Shown piece by piece: positions 52,688 to 61,357 of a stretch of DNA of 64,000 nucleotides (the first letter of the stretch is position 1; each line of letters begins with the position of its first letter). Below the pieces are notes generated by a model that saw nothing but the letters and a program-made list of their open reading frames with translations, did not search any database and was not told where the DNA came from. The stretch is taken from contig NZ_JAFQ01000004.1 of assembly GCF_000526215.1 (NCBI RefSeq), forward strand, positions 2,418,001 to 2,482,000, read 5' to 3'. The position numbers were made by a program, and so were the translations under genes. The stretch is from Nocardia sp. BMG51109 (GTDB taxonomy: Bacteria > Actinomycetota > Actinomycetes > Mycobacteriales > Mycobacteriaceae).

Positions 52688-52693
52688 ACGCTA
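52688..52693 (-). promoter_or_regulatory. candidate -10 box (TAGCGT), leaderless GNAT gene
   Basis: TANNNT box 6 nt upstream of the GNAT ATG on the minus strand. Confidence 0.4.
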
Positions 52694-52855
52694 CTGTGTC
52701 GCGCACGCGAGCGGGCCGAATGTGACGGGTATCCGGTTGCCCGCCGCCGGCGGCCGACTCGAGTTGTCACCGGGCCCGCGGCCGCCCAGAATGCTTGTGG
52801 CCGACTGTGAGCGCGATCCGATGCTCGAGCGGCTCGACCGGGGAGAACGACGCCG

Positions 52856-54397
52856 ATGACGAGACGACGCGCGATGCGCTCGGTGGCCTGGCTGTTCGCC
52901 GCCTGCCTGGGTGTGCAGTCGGTCGGTGTCGCGGTCGCCGACGCCGCGCCCGCGTTCGGCGCCTGCCCGGAGGGCGCGGTGGCGCCGGGCAGCGGCGCCG
53001 AATGCGCGGTGATCTCGGTGCCGCGCGACTATTCCGCACCCGACGGGCCGCGAATCGACGTGACCGTCAGCCGGATCCGCGCGACGGGGGAGCGGCTCGG
53101 CACGCTGTTCGCCAATCCCGGCGGCCCCGGCGCCGATGCCCTGGACTATTGGGCCCAGCATTCGCCGCGGCTGCCCGCGGAGCTGAGCGAGCATTACGAC
53201 CGCATCGCCGTGCAGCCGCGCGGGCTGCGTTGGTCCACGCCGCTGAGCTGCGGAATCGCCGATCACGAGGACCGCAGTGTCACGCGCGCCGCCTGTGACG
53301 AGGCGCAACCCGGCTACGTGCAGACCATCACCACCGAGAACACCGCGCGGGACATGGACGCCGTGCGCGCCGCTCTGGGCCTGGACCGCATCGACTTCTA
53401 CGGCACCTCGTACGGCACCTATCTGGGCGCGGTCTACGCGACGATGTTCCCCGAGCGGGTCGACCGCATGGTGCTCGACTCCAGCGTGCATCCGGGCTGG
53501 GTGTGGAACGAGCAGTTCGCGCAGCAGCAGCTGGCCGGCAAGCAGCGCCTGGACGACCTGTTCAGCTGGATCGCCGAGCACGATGCCGAGTACCACCTCG
53601 GCGCGACACCGCTGCAGGTGTACCGGAACTGGGTGCGGCTGGTGGTCGCGCAGGGCGGCGGCTGGTACGCCAACCTCACCCCGCCGCCCGCCTCGACCGC
53701 CGACCTGCCGGGCAATCTGCCCGAACCGGTTCTCCAGGTGGCCCGCGACGGCCTCAACGGCAGCCGCGACCAGATCGGCCAGCTGCAGAACCTGATTCGC
53801 GCGCTGACCTCCGGCGGGACCTCGGCGCAGGTGCCGCTGCTGGCGGCGACGTCGGTCGCGACCTACACCCGCGGCTTCTGGCCGACCTTCGCCCGCGCCA
53901 TGGCCGACGCCGACCTCGATCCGAACGACACCCGGGAACTGCAGGCGATCGAGGGCGTGACGGCGACCGACAGCACGGGCCGCAACGTATTCGCCGCGAT
54001 CACCTGCAACGAGAACGCGATACCGGGCCGGATGGAACTGCTCGGGACGGCCGCCGCGACCGTCGCCTCCGGCGGCAACGCCCTGGACGCCCGGGCCGAT
54101 ATGGTCCGGTCCGGGGTGGCCTGCTCCGATTGGGATCCGGTGGCCACGCCGGTCGCCGTCGCCAACCGCGGGCTGCCCACCCGGCCCCTGGTTCTGCAGA
54201 GCCGTCACGACGCGGCCACCAAATACGAAGGCGGCCCGGCCATGTCGGCCGTCCTGAACGGCTCCCTGATCACCGTCGAGGGCGGTGACCACGGCACCTT
54301 CGGCCGCGGGAACGCCCCGCTCGACGATGCCGTGATGACGTATCTGCGCACCGGCGACGTCACGATCGACCACGTCGACCAGGCTCCGCTGAACTGA
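52856..54397 (+). CDS. secreted alpha/beta hydrolase, tripeptidyl aminopeptidase-like
   Basis: 513 residues. The signal peptide ends near VAVADAAPA. Alpha/beta fold with oxyanion region LFANPGGPGADALDYW, nucleophile elbow YGTSYGTYLG, and the TAP-like C-terminal domain with late Asp in LVLQSRHDAATKY and His in EGGDHGTFGRG. Six or more Cys suggest disulfides. Streptomyces relatives cut N-terminal tripeptides. GGGGAG lies 10 nt before ATG 52856; a second ATG at 52871 is possible. Confidence 0.9.
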   Translation: MTRRRAMRSVAWLFAACLGVQSVGVAVADAAPAFGACPEGAVAPGSGAECAVISVPRDYSAPDGPRIDVTVSRIRATGERLGTLFANPGGPGADALDYWAQHSPRLPAELSEHYDRIAVQPRGLRWSTPLSCGIADHEDRSVTRAACDEAQPGYVQTITTENTARDMDAVRAALGLDRIDFYGTSYGTYLGAVYATMFPERVDRMVLDSSVHPGWVWNEQFAQQQLAGKQRLDDLFSWIAEHDAEYHLGATPLQVYRNWVRLVVAQGGGWYANLTPPPASTADLPGNLPEPVLQVARDGLNGSRDQIGQLQNLIRALTSGGTSAQVPLLAATSVATYTRGFWPTFARAMADADLDPNDTRELQAIEGVTATDSTGRNVFAAITCNENAIPGRMELLGTAAATVASGGNALDARADMVRSGVACSDWDPVATPVAVANRGLPTRPLVLQSRHDAATKYEGGPAMSAVLNGSLITVEGGDHGTFGRGNAPLDDAVMTYLRTGDVTIDHVDQAPLN

Positions 54398-54485
54398 GCG
54401 ACCGGTCGTGCGCGTCCGACGCGCGTGACCGGGCGAATGCGATTCGCGGTAGGAGGCCGAGCGGGCGGCATCGCAGAATGGCGGG

Positions 54486-55610
54486 ATGATCAACGGGACT
54501 TCGCGGCGAGTGGTGCTGGCACCGGACAAGTTCAAGGGGTCGCTGACGGCCGCCGAGGTGGCGGCGGCGCTGGCGGCCGGGATCACCCGGGAGGTCCCGG
54601 AGGCCGACATCCGGCAGGTTCCGGTGGCGGACGGCGGGGACGGGACCGTCGACGCCTTTCTCGCGGCCGGGTGGGAGCGGGTATCGGTGGCGGCGTCGGG
54701 GCCGACCGGTGCTCCGGTGTCGACTTGCTATGCGGTGCGAGACGATACCGCTGTGATCGAACTGGCCTCCGTCGTGGGCCTGGTGACATTGCCCGGCGGG
54801 CAGCTCGATCCGCTGCATGCGGGCACCTACGGCTTGGGGCAGGTGATCGCCCACGCCCTCGACCGGGGTGCGCGGTCCCTCGTTCTCGGGGTCGGCGGCA
54901 GTGCGTCCAGCGACGGTGGCGCGGGCATGTTGCAGGCACTCGGACTGCGAATCCTCGATGTCGGCGGCGACGAGATCCCCAGGGGCGGAGCGGCTCTCGC
55001 TGAGGCGGCGCGAGTGGATCGGTCGGCCCTGCACCCCGCCCTCGCCGAGTCCACGGTCACGCTCGCGAGCGATGTCGACAATCCGCTGCTCGGACCCGAG
55101 GGTGCGGCGGCGGTCTTCGGCCCGCAGAAGGGCGCCGATCCCGGTCAGTGCGCGATTCTCGAAGCAGCCCTGGCGAATTGGGCCGAGCTGATCGATCCGG
55201 AAGCCGCCGGGCGCCCCGGCGCGGGGGCGGCCGGCGGTACCGGCTTCGGTGCGATGTCCGTGCTCGGCGCGGTCGAACGTCCCGGAATCGATGTCGTGCT
55301 GGAGCTGACCGATATCGAATCCCGTTTGCGCGGTGCGGCTCTCGTCGTCACCGGCGAGGGTTCGCTGGACGAGCAGACCTTGCGCGGTAAGGCGCCGATG
55401 GGTGTCCGCGCGGCCGCCCGCGCCGCCGGTGTACCGGTGGTGGCGGTGGCCGGGCGCTGCCTGCTGTCCGGCGAACAGCTGCGCACGGCGGGCTTCGACG
55501 GGTGCCGTGCGCTGTCGGAGCTGGAACCGGACCCGGCGCGTTCCATCGCCTACGCCGGGTCACTGCTGGAGCAGCTCGGTGCCCGGCTCGCCGCCGAGTA
55601 CCTGAGCTAG
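54486..55610 (+). CDS. glxK: glycerate kinase
   Basis: 374 residues, GlxK/GarK family. LAPDKFKGSLTAAEVA, PVADGGDGTVDAFL, LGVGGSASSDGGAGMLQALG, ASDVDNPLLG and TGEGSLDEQTLRGKAP. It phosphorylates glycerate into central metabolism. The glucosylglycerate hydrolase at 35134-36510 releases glycerate, so the two may act in sequence although not adjacent. Its last 4 bp overlap the end of the converging reductase gene. Confidence 0.94.
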   Translation: MINGTSRRVVLAPDKFKGSLTAAEVAAALAAGITREVPEADIRQVPVADGGDGTVDAFLAAGWERVSVAASGPTGAPVSTCYAVRDDTAVIELASVVGLVTLPGGQLDPLHAGTYGLGQVIAHALDRGARSLVLGVGGSASSDGGAGMLQALGLRILDVGGDEIPRGGAALAEAARVDRSALHPALAESTVTLASDVDNPLLGPEGAAAVFGPQKGADPGQCAILEAALANWAELIDPEAAGRPGAGAAGGTGFGAMSVLGAVERPGIDVVLELTDIESRLRGAALVVTGEGSLDEQTLRGKAPMGVRAAARAAGVPVVAVAGRCLLSGEQLRTAGFDGCRALSELEPDPARSIAYAGSLLEQLGARLAAEYLS

Positions 55611-56473
55611 CGGCCGCCGCGCAACAACTCGTACATCGTCACGGGCCGGTCGGCCCCCCGGTTTGCGGCAATCGCCTTGCGCCACAGGCTTTGTGCGGCC
55701 CGCGACAGGGTGGCGTCGACACCGGACTCCGTGCTGGCGTCGATGATGTGCTGCGCGCCGGCGTCCATCATCACCCAGCTCGCCGCATCGCCCCAGCCGC
55801 CGGCCTTGGCCGCGGTCGCGTACTCGGTCATGAAGTACGGGAACGCCGCGCTGGATCGTTCCGCGTAGGGCAGGAATTGGTCGATCTCGTGCCCGGAGTT
55901 CTCGATGACCGCCAGCGCCTGGGTGAACCCCAGCGTCCACGGGTGGAAGATCACCAGCAGGGCCTGGTAGAAGACCTGTGCGACACCGTCGTCGGCGCCG
56001 AGGTATTCCTGCGGACTCAGCGGGCGCAGCAGGCCGGCGTGCGCGTCGAAGACCTCCCGCGGTCCGCTGAAGAAGATGTACGACGCCGGATGCGTGATGT
56101 TGTCGCCGGCCGACATGAAACCGCCGGACAGGAATTCCGCACCGTGCGAGCGGATCCAGGCCCCGCCCGCCCGGGCCCGCTCCGGGGAGTCGGAGGACAG
56201 GTTGACGATCACCTTGCCCGCCAGGTGGCCGGTCGCCGGGGTCAGCACCTCGTACATGGCGTCGTAGTGGGTCAGGCTGACCACGATCACCTCGTTGGCG
56301 TCCAGCGCCTCGGCCACGGTGGCCGCCCGCGTGGCGCCCGATTCGGCCATGGCATCGGCCTTGTCGGGGCTCCGGTTCCACACCGTCACCTCGAGGCCGG
56401 CCGCCAGGAACTGTTTCACCATCGCCTGCCCCATCGGGCCCAGGCCGATGACCGAGACGGACTGCTGAGACAT
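55607..56473 (-). CDS. imine-reductase-like NADP-dependent oxidoreductase
   Basis: 288 residues. Rossmann domain with VIGLGPMGQAMVKQFL and TVWNRSPDKA (Arg/Ser favours NADPH); C-terminal helical domain with FFSGPREVFDAHAGLLRPL and the long helix around GVAQVFYQALLVIFHPWTLGF, as in imine reductases/reductive aminases of the 6PGDH superfamily. Divergent from a Cys-rich HxlR regulator. Substrate unknown. Confidence 0.87.
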   Translation of the reverse strand: MSQQSVSVIGLGPMGQAMVKQFLAAGLEVTVWNRSPDKADAMAESGATRAATVAEALDANEVIVVSLTHYDAMYEVLTPATGHLAGKVIVNLSSDSPERARAGGAWIRSHGAEFLSGGFMSAGDNITHPASYIFFSGPREVFDAHAGLLRPLSPQEYLGADDGVAQVFYQALLVIFHPWTLGFTQALAVIENSGHEIDQFLPYAERSSAAFPYFMTEYATAAKAGGWGDAASWVMMDAGAQHIIDASTESGVDATLSRAAQSLWRKAIAANRGADRPVTMYELLRGGR

Positions 56474-56560
56474 CGTGAAATCCTTCGTGTTGTCGCGAAA
56501 TCGGAAGTGGCGCCGGATTCCGATGGTCGCGGCCGCCGGTAGTCTCGGGAATACCGCACG

Positions 56561-56584
56561 TCGAGGTCCGGTTGCTTACCTCGA
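56561..56584. promoter_or_regulatory. inverted repeat TCGAGGT-N10-ACCTCGA, candidate HxlR operator
   Basis: A 7-bp perfect inverted repeat with a 10-bp spacer, between the divergent imine-reductase-like and HxlR genes. A direct repeat near GGGAATACCG / GGAAATACCG flanks it. HxlR dimers bind sites of this size; assignment is inference. Confidence 0.45.
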
Positions 56585-56612
56585 GGTGGGAAATACCGTC
56601 AGGAGGGTCGCG

Positions 56613-57002
56613 ATGGAGCCGAGCTGTGACGCGGATAACTGTCACCCGGATGGCTGTCACCCGGATGACGACGTGTGCGGCATGTCCGTGGCCATCGACG
56701 TGGTCGGCGGCAAGTGGAGGATGCACCTGATGTGGGTGCTCGGCGAGGGTCCGCAGCGCTTCGGCCGCATCCGCCGGCTGCTCGACGGGGTCAGTGAGAA
56801 GGTGCTGGCCGAGAACCTGCGCCACCTGGAGGGCAGCGGCATCGTCCATCGCGAGATCTATCCGGAAATTCCACCGCGCGTGGAATATTCGCTCACTCCG
56901 CTCGGCGAGGAGCTGCGTACGGCCCTGCGCCCACTGGAACGGTGGGGCGACGAGCACCGCGCCCGGATCCTCGGTTGCGAGCTGGAATCGGCCGGGCCGT
57001 AA
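56613..57002 (+). CDS. HxlR family regulator with N-terminal Cys/His cluster
   Basis: 129 residues. Unusual N-terminus: C5, C10, C15 and C22, with a tandem CHPDG-CHPDD repeat, then the normal HxlR winged helix (MSVAIDVVGGKWRMHLMWVL, LDGVSEKVLAENLRHLEGSG, RVEYSLTPLGEELR). C22 corresponds to the family redox Cys; the other three and two His are extra and could bind metal. AGGAGGG lies 5 nt before ATG 56613. Probably regulates the divergent reductase. Confidence 0.9.
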   Translation: MEPSCDADNCHPDGCHPDDDVCGMSVAIDVVGGKWRMHLMWVLGEGPQRFGRIRRLLDGVSEKVLAENLRHLEGSGIVHREIYPEIPPRVEYSLTPLGEELRTALRPLERWGDEHRARILGCELESAGP

Positions 57003-57039
57003 GACGGTCCGGGCCGATGTCGGTCTCAGCGGTGCGTGA

Positions 57040-58203
57040 TCACGCCGTGCGCTCCTTCGCGGGCACCGGGCCGGCATCGGCATGCAGGATGGCGTCGGCC
57101 GAGTCGACGACTGCCTGGTCGAGGGGAGCGTAGGCCAGCCCCGCCCGCATGTCCGTGCGCGTGCGTGCGGAAGGGACCGCGGCGGCGCTCGTCAGGCCCC
57201 AGGTGGTGATGTGCCCCTGCAGGAACCCCTCGTAGGTGTCCGGATCCGGCTCTCCGAGCCCGAGGGCTGCGCTGCGACCCAGACTGCCGACGACGACGGT
57301 GTACCGCCGGTCCAGCAGGGCGCCCACGATGGCGCCGGCGGGGGACCAGTCGACGGTCATCCCCGCCATGCGCATACTGCTCCGATTGCGTTGCAGGTGA
57401 GCGTTGTTGGCGAAAACCAGCGTCGGGCCGCGCTGCTCCTCGATGCCGCGGATGTCCAGGAGGTTCCGGGCCATGAGCGTGTCCCGGGCGGCCAGCAGGC
57501 CGGATATTCGGGCGCCCTCCTCGATCCGCCGGGCGGCCTGCTTGTGGTAGCGCAGCAGCCCGAGGCCGGCGGTGAGGTGGGTGCGGGCCCGGAACCAGTC
57601 GGCGCGCGAGGTCGCCGCGATCAGCTCCGCCGCGCGGGTGTAGAGCGCGGTGAGCAGGTCGTCGGCGATCGCCCGCAGGTGCGCGGCCGCGGGGCTGTCG
57701 CCGATCGACAGGGCGGGGTCCAGGATCGCCTCCTGGCGGCTCCACCGTTCGTCGGCGCCCAGCAGGTTCGCGAGGTCTAGGTCGAGTCCCAGATAGTCGC
57801 GCGCGTATTCGAGATAGCGCCGGGGACTGGGTGCGCTGGTGTTCTCGGTCGGCGCGTCGAAGCCGTGGAAGGCCAGCCGTTCCGTGGCGGGGCGGCCCTC
57901 GTTGTATTCGCGCATCCAGGTGACCAGCCGGCGGTTGGCCTCCAGCTCGCCGAATCCGTGCGAAAAGCCTTGCCCCATCGCCTTTTCGAGTGTTCCCACG
58001 CCGTCCTGGACGAAGTCGTTCACCGCGAGCGCCGACACCCGATCGGTCTCCAGGGCGATGGACCGGAAGCCTTGGCGCGCAAGCGATGCGAACAGTTCGT
58101 TCCGGAGGGGCCCGAAGGCCGGTTCCTGCGTCGGGTGTGCCGGTTCGCCCAGTGCCAGCAGCTCACACGGCGGATTGGCGAAGTCTCGAATCTCCTGGCT
58201 CAT
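57040..58203 (-). CDS. erythromycin esterase family protein
   Basis: 387 residues. The EreA-like motifs are present: LLALGEPAHPTQEPAFGPLR with the conserved Glu and His, IALETD, LAFHGFDAP and LVFANNAHLQRN. Family members hydrolyse macrolide lactones, though many homologs have other or unknown substrates. ATG at 58203 lies 8 nt after TACGAT. Divergent from a TioE/MerR regulator, a pairing I recall from other actinobacteria. Confidence 0.87.
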   Translation of the reverse strand: MSQEIRDFANPPCELLALGEPAHPTQEPAFGPLRNELFASLARQGFRSIALETDRVSALAVNDFVQDGVGTLEKAMGQGFSHGFGELEANRRLVTWMREYNEGRPATERLAFHGFDAPTENTSAPSPRRYLEYARDYLGLDLDLANLLGADERWSRQEAILDPALSIGDSPAAAHLRAIADDLLTALYTRAAELIAATSRADWFRARTHLTAGLGLLRYHKQAARRIEEGARISGLLAARDTLMARNLLDIRGIEEQRGPTLVFANNAHLQRNRSSMRMAGMTVDWSPAGAIVGALLDRRYTVVVGSLGRSAALGLGEPDPDTYEGFLQGHITTWGLTSAAAVPSARTRTDMRAGLAYAPLDQAVVDSADAILHADAGPVPAKERTA

Positions 58204-58211
58204 ACTCCTGA

Positions 58212-58217
58212 ATCGTA
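58212..58217 (-). promoter_or_regulatory. candidate -10 box (TACGAT) for erythromycin esterase-like gene
   Basis: TANNNT box 8 nt upstream of ATG 58203 on the minus strand, in the spacer shared with the divergent TioE-like regulator. Confidence 0.4.
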
Positions 58218-58292
58218 TCTTTGAACGAACGAGGTAAACTTCGTCAGCCACCACCAGCAAGTAATGCCATAAAGTCTCAAATCGGTGAAAAC

Positions 58293-58994
58293 ATGCGCCC
58301 TGCCGACCTGGCCCGCGAACACGGCCTCTCGACCCAGGCCGTCCGCAACTACGAGCGAGACGGGTTCATCCCACCCGCCGCCCGCACGCACAGCGGCTAC
58401 CGCATCTTCACCGAACTGCACGCGGCGGCGCTTCGCGCCTACCTCGCCCTCATCGCGGCCTACGGCCACCGGGCCGGCGGCGCGATCATGAACGCGCTGC
58501 ACGCGAACGAACTGGACAAGGCCCTGACGATCATCGACCGCGGCCACGCCCGGCTGCTCCGCGACCGCGACACCCTCGATCGGGTGCGAAAGGCGGTCGA
58601 CCACCTCACCTCGCAGTCCGAAAATGACTGGGACCGAACGGGTCCCGGCATTCGATCCATCGGCGAGCTCGCGCACCGGCTCGGCGTCACCCCGGCCACG
58701 GTGCGCACCTGGGAACGAGTCGGCATCCTCGCCCCCGCCCGAGACCCGCTCACCGGCCACCGGATCTTCCGCGCAACCGACACCCGCGACGCCGACCTGG
58801 CCCACCTCCTCAGACGCGGCGGCTACCCCCTGGACCACATCGCCACCGTGGTCCAGCAGGTCAGAACGGCCCGCGGCACAGACGAACTGACCGCCGCCCT
58901 GACCGAATGGCAACACAAGCTCACCACCCAGGGCCTGGCCATGCTCACCGCAGCCACCCACCTCGACCACTACCTGAGCACGCCCGCCGGATAA
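58293..58994 (+). CDS. TioE family (double MerR domain) transcriptional regulator
   Basis: 233 residues with two MerR helix-turn-helix units: MRPADLAREHGLSTQAVRNYERDGF at the N-terminus and GELAHRLGVTPATVRTWERVGIL near residue 130, each followed by wing residues (SGYRIFTE; TGHRIF). TioE-like proteins are found beside resistance genes. ATG 58293 is chosen at the first HTH residue; ribosome site weak. It probably controls the divergent esterase gene. Confidence 0.87.
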   Translation: MRPADLAREHGLSTQAVRNYERDGFIPPAARTHSGYRIFTELHAAALRAYLALIAAYGHRAGGAIMNALHANELDKALTIIDRGHARLLRDRDTLDRVRKAVDHLTSQSENDWDRTGPGIRSIGELAHRLGVTPATVRTWERVGILAPARDPLTGHRIFRATDTRDADLAHLLRRGGYPLDHIATVVQQVRTARGTDELTAALTEWQHKLTTQGLAMLTAATHLDHYLSTPAG

Positions 58995-59014
58995 CCGCCC
59001 ATCCACGATGCGCA

Positions 59015-59123
59015 CCGGGCCCTGGATTCGCGGAGCGCTTGATCGACGGCAGGATGCGTGCGCGGAGTCGTCGTCCCAGTCGTGCAGGACCGCGGACATC
59101 ACATCGACGTTCCGGTTCGCCAC
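59015..59123 (-). pseudogene. decayed C-terminal fragment of an O-methyltransferase
   Basis: One frame reads NVDVMSAVLHDWDDDSA, the HDWDD motif of SAM-dependent O-methyltransferases; a shift of frame gives ARILPSIKRSANPGPG, the helix that normally follows; the first frame then resumes with VRIVDG. Two compensating frameshifts in about 100 bp show a dead gene fragment. No upstream or downstream part is recognisable. Confidence 0.5.
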
Positions 59124-59159
59124 CGGGCGCCGCGGCAGCGCGCTTGGTTGTGCGGCGGA

Positions 59160-59957
59160 TCAGGGCTTGCGGGCGACCGCGGCGTAGAGCGGCAGGGTGG
59201 CGTCGTAGGTGGCGGGCTGCTCCATCTCGGGCCGCCAGCGGTGCAGGGGGACGATGCCGGGCTCGACCAGGTTCAGTCCGGCGCAGAATCGGGCGACGGC
59301 GTCCCGGTCGCGGGGCGCCAGCTCGATGCCGCCCTGCGCCGCGGCCCGGACGGTGGCGCCGACGCCCTCGGGGTCGATGTCGGTGGTCAGGTGGGTCATC
59401 GCCAGGTAGCTGCCGGGAACCAGCGGTGCCAGCAGACTGTCGACGATCTCGTACAGCCGGTCGCCGGGGACGAAATGGGCGACGGCGATGAGGCTCACCG
59501 CGATCGGCTCCGCGAAATCCAGCGTCGCGGCGACCTCGGGTGCGTTCAGGATGGCCTCCGGGTCGGTGAGGTCGGCGTGCACGTAGGCGGTGCGGCCCTC
59601 CGGCGTGCTGGACATCAGCGCTCGGGCGTTGGCGAGGACGATCGGGTCGTTGTCGGCGTACACCACGCGCGCGGCCGGATTCACCTCCTGCGCGACCTGG
59701 TGCAGATTGGGCTCGGTCGGGATCCCGGTGCCGATGTCCAGGAACTGCCGAATTCCCGTCTCGGCCAGGAATCGTGCCGCCCGGTGCATGAAGGCCCGGT
59801 TGGCCTTGGCGACCTTGCGCGCGTGGGGATTCGACCGCAGGACCTGCTCCGCCGCCGCCCGGTCCACCTCGTAGTTCGACTTGCCGTCGAGCATGTAGTC
59901 GTACATGCGGGCGCTGTGCGGCCGGTCCTGTTTCAGATCGATGGGCTCGTTCGGCAC
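59160..59957 (-). CDS. SAM-dependent methyltransferase, DUF574 family
   Basis: 265 residues. DUF574 opening HSARMYDYMLDGKSNYEVDR, SAM loop FLDIGTGIPTEPNLHQVAQ, VVYADNDPIVLANARALM and AVSLIAVAHFVPG. The family is expanded in Streptomyces and Nocardia, function mostly unknown. GTG at 59957 has GGGAG 9 nt upstream; a TTG at 59987 is the alternative. Confidence 0.88.
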   Translation of the reverse strand: MPNEPIDLKQDRPHSARMYDYMLDGKSNYEVDRAAAEQVLRSNPHARKVAKANRAFMHRAARFLAETGIRQFLDIGTGIPTEPNLHQVAQEVNPAARVVYADNDPIVLANARALMSSTPEGRTAYVHADLTDPEAILNAPEVAATLDFAEPIAVSLIAVAHFVPGDRLYEIVDSLLAPLVPGSYLAMTHLTTDIDPEGVGATVRAAAQGGIELAPRDRDAVARFCAGLNLVEPGIVPLHRWRPEMEQPATYDATLPLYAAVARKP

Positions 59958-60181
59958 GGGGTCGTACTCCCTGGGCGAATCGGACAATTTCTTCGAGGGT
60001 AACCCGAAACCGGTCCGGCACGAGCGTGTGTGGCCCCGGTGGCGCGCCTGCGGTATCGCACCTGGCCATGCGCGGTGCCGACCCGCCTCGCACGCGCTCC
60101 CGCCCGCCGCTTGACCTCGAGTTAGGTTCAGGATCTAGCGTCGCGTTCATCCGATGAGACCGCTACGGAAGGCGTCGACAG

Positions 60182-61012
60182 ATGACACACCTCGAACTGG
60201 GCCCGATCGGCGTGACCCTGGATGCGCGCGCCGACGGCGGCCACCTCGACGACGCCGCCCTGCTGGAGAGTCTCGGTTACTCCACGATCTGGATCGCCGG
60301 CGGACAGCTGGCGACGCTGGACCCGCTGCGCGACGTCGTCCGGGCGACCGGGAAGGTCACCGTCGGCAGCGCGATCGTTCCGGTCGGGAGGTATTCCGCC
60401 GAGGATGTGGTCGCGTTCCGCCGCGATCTCGAGGCCACCGATCCGGGGCGGCTGATCACGGGATTGGGTGGGGCGCACGGTGAACGGCCACTGCGCACCA
60501 TGAACGCCTACCTCGACGACCTGGACGCCGCCGACCCGCCGGTTCCGGCGAGCGCCCGGATGCTGTCGGCGCTGGGTCCGCGGATGCTGGAACTGTCCCG
60601 CGACCGGGCGGCGGGCGCGCTGCCGCTGCTGGTCACCCCGGAGTTCACCGCGCGGGCCCGGCGGATCCTGGGTGACGAGTCGACCCTGGCCGTCATGGAA
60701 TACGTTGTGCTCGAACGGGATCCGGAGCGGGCCCGGGCCACGGTCCGCGAGTCGGTCGGCTTCTTGACCCGGGTGGGCGGCTACCGCCAGAACCTACGCC
60801 GGATGGGCTTCGGCGACGACGACATCGACAGTACGAGTGACCGCCTGATCGACGGGCTGGTCGCCCGGGGTGACGTCGACGCCGTCGCCACCCGCGTCAG
60901 GCGCCATCTCGACGCGGGAGCCGACCAAGTGGTGCTCGTCGTGCAACCGACCGACCCCGATGACGTGCCCCGTGCGCAATGGCGCGCTCTCGCCGAAACC
61001 CTCATCGGCTGA
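60182..61012 (+). CDS. LLM-class F420-dependent oxidoreductase (TIGR03620 type)
   Basis: 276 residues. LGPIGVTLDARADGGHLDDA, LGYSTIWIAGGQLATLDPL, VGSAIVPVGRYSAEDVV, LITGLGGAHGERPLRTMNAYLDDLD and GALPLLVTPEFTARARRILG are typical of this actinobacterial subgroup. AAGG lies 9 nt before ATG 60182. Substrate unknown. Single gene. Confidence 0.88.
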   Translation: MTHLELGPIGVTLDARADGGHLDDAALLESLGYSTIWIAGGQLATLDPLRDVVRATGKVTVGSAIVPVGRYSAEDVVAFRRDLEATDPGRLITGLGGAHGERPLRTMNAYLDDLDAADPPVPASARMLSALGPRMLELSRDRAAGALPLLVTPEFTARARRILGDESTLAVMEYVVLERDPERARATVRESVGFLTRVGGYRQNLRRMGFGDDDIDSTSDRLIDGLVARGDVDAVATRVRRHLDAGADQVVLVVQPTDPDDVPRAQWRALAETLIG

Positions 61013-61114
61013 GGGCGATCCGGCCTCGTCCTGCCGAGTGGACGTTGCCGTGCCGGGACGTCGTGTGGCGCTGAGATTGCCTGTGCCCGGTTCGACAGCG
61101 GAAACCTCGGTGGT

Positions 61115-61357
61115 TCAAGCAGATTCGGATTCCGACCCGAGCCGCGGGAAAGGCGTGACGGAGAAGATCACCTCCACCGTCACCCCGAAGTACTCCGAAA
61201 TCCGCAGCGCCAGATGCAGGCTCGGGTTGTACTCGCCGCGCTCCAGGTATCCGACGGTCTGATAGTGCACGCCCAGGGCCTCGGCCAGCTGCCGCCGCGA
61301 GATGCCGCGCTCGGCGCGCAGCATCGCGATGCGGTTGTAGATGACCTCAGTAGGCAC
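61115..61357 (-). CDS. XRE family HTH regulator
   Basis: 80 residues, essentially one Cro/C1-type HTH: NRIAMLRAERGISRRQLAEALGV and HYQTVGYLERGEYNPSLHLA. GTG at 61357 overlaps the permease end by 11 bp, so it is the last gene of the ABC exporter operon and may tune it. A short C-terminal tail (FPRLGSESESA) follows. Confidence 0.85.
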   Translation of the reverse strand: MPTEVIYNRIAMLRAERGISRRQLAEALGVHYQTVGYLERGEYNPSLHLALRISEYFGVTVEVIFSVTPFPRLGSESESA

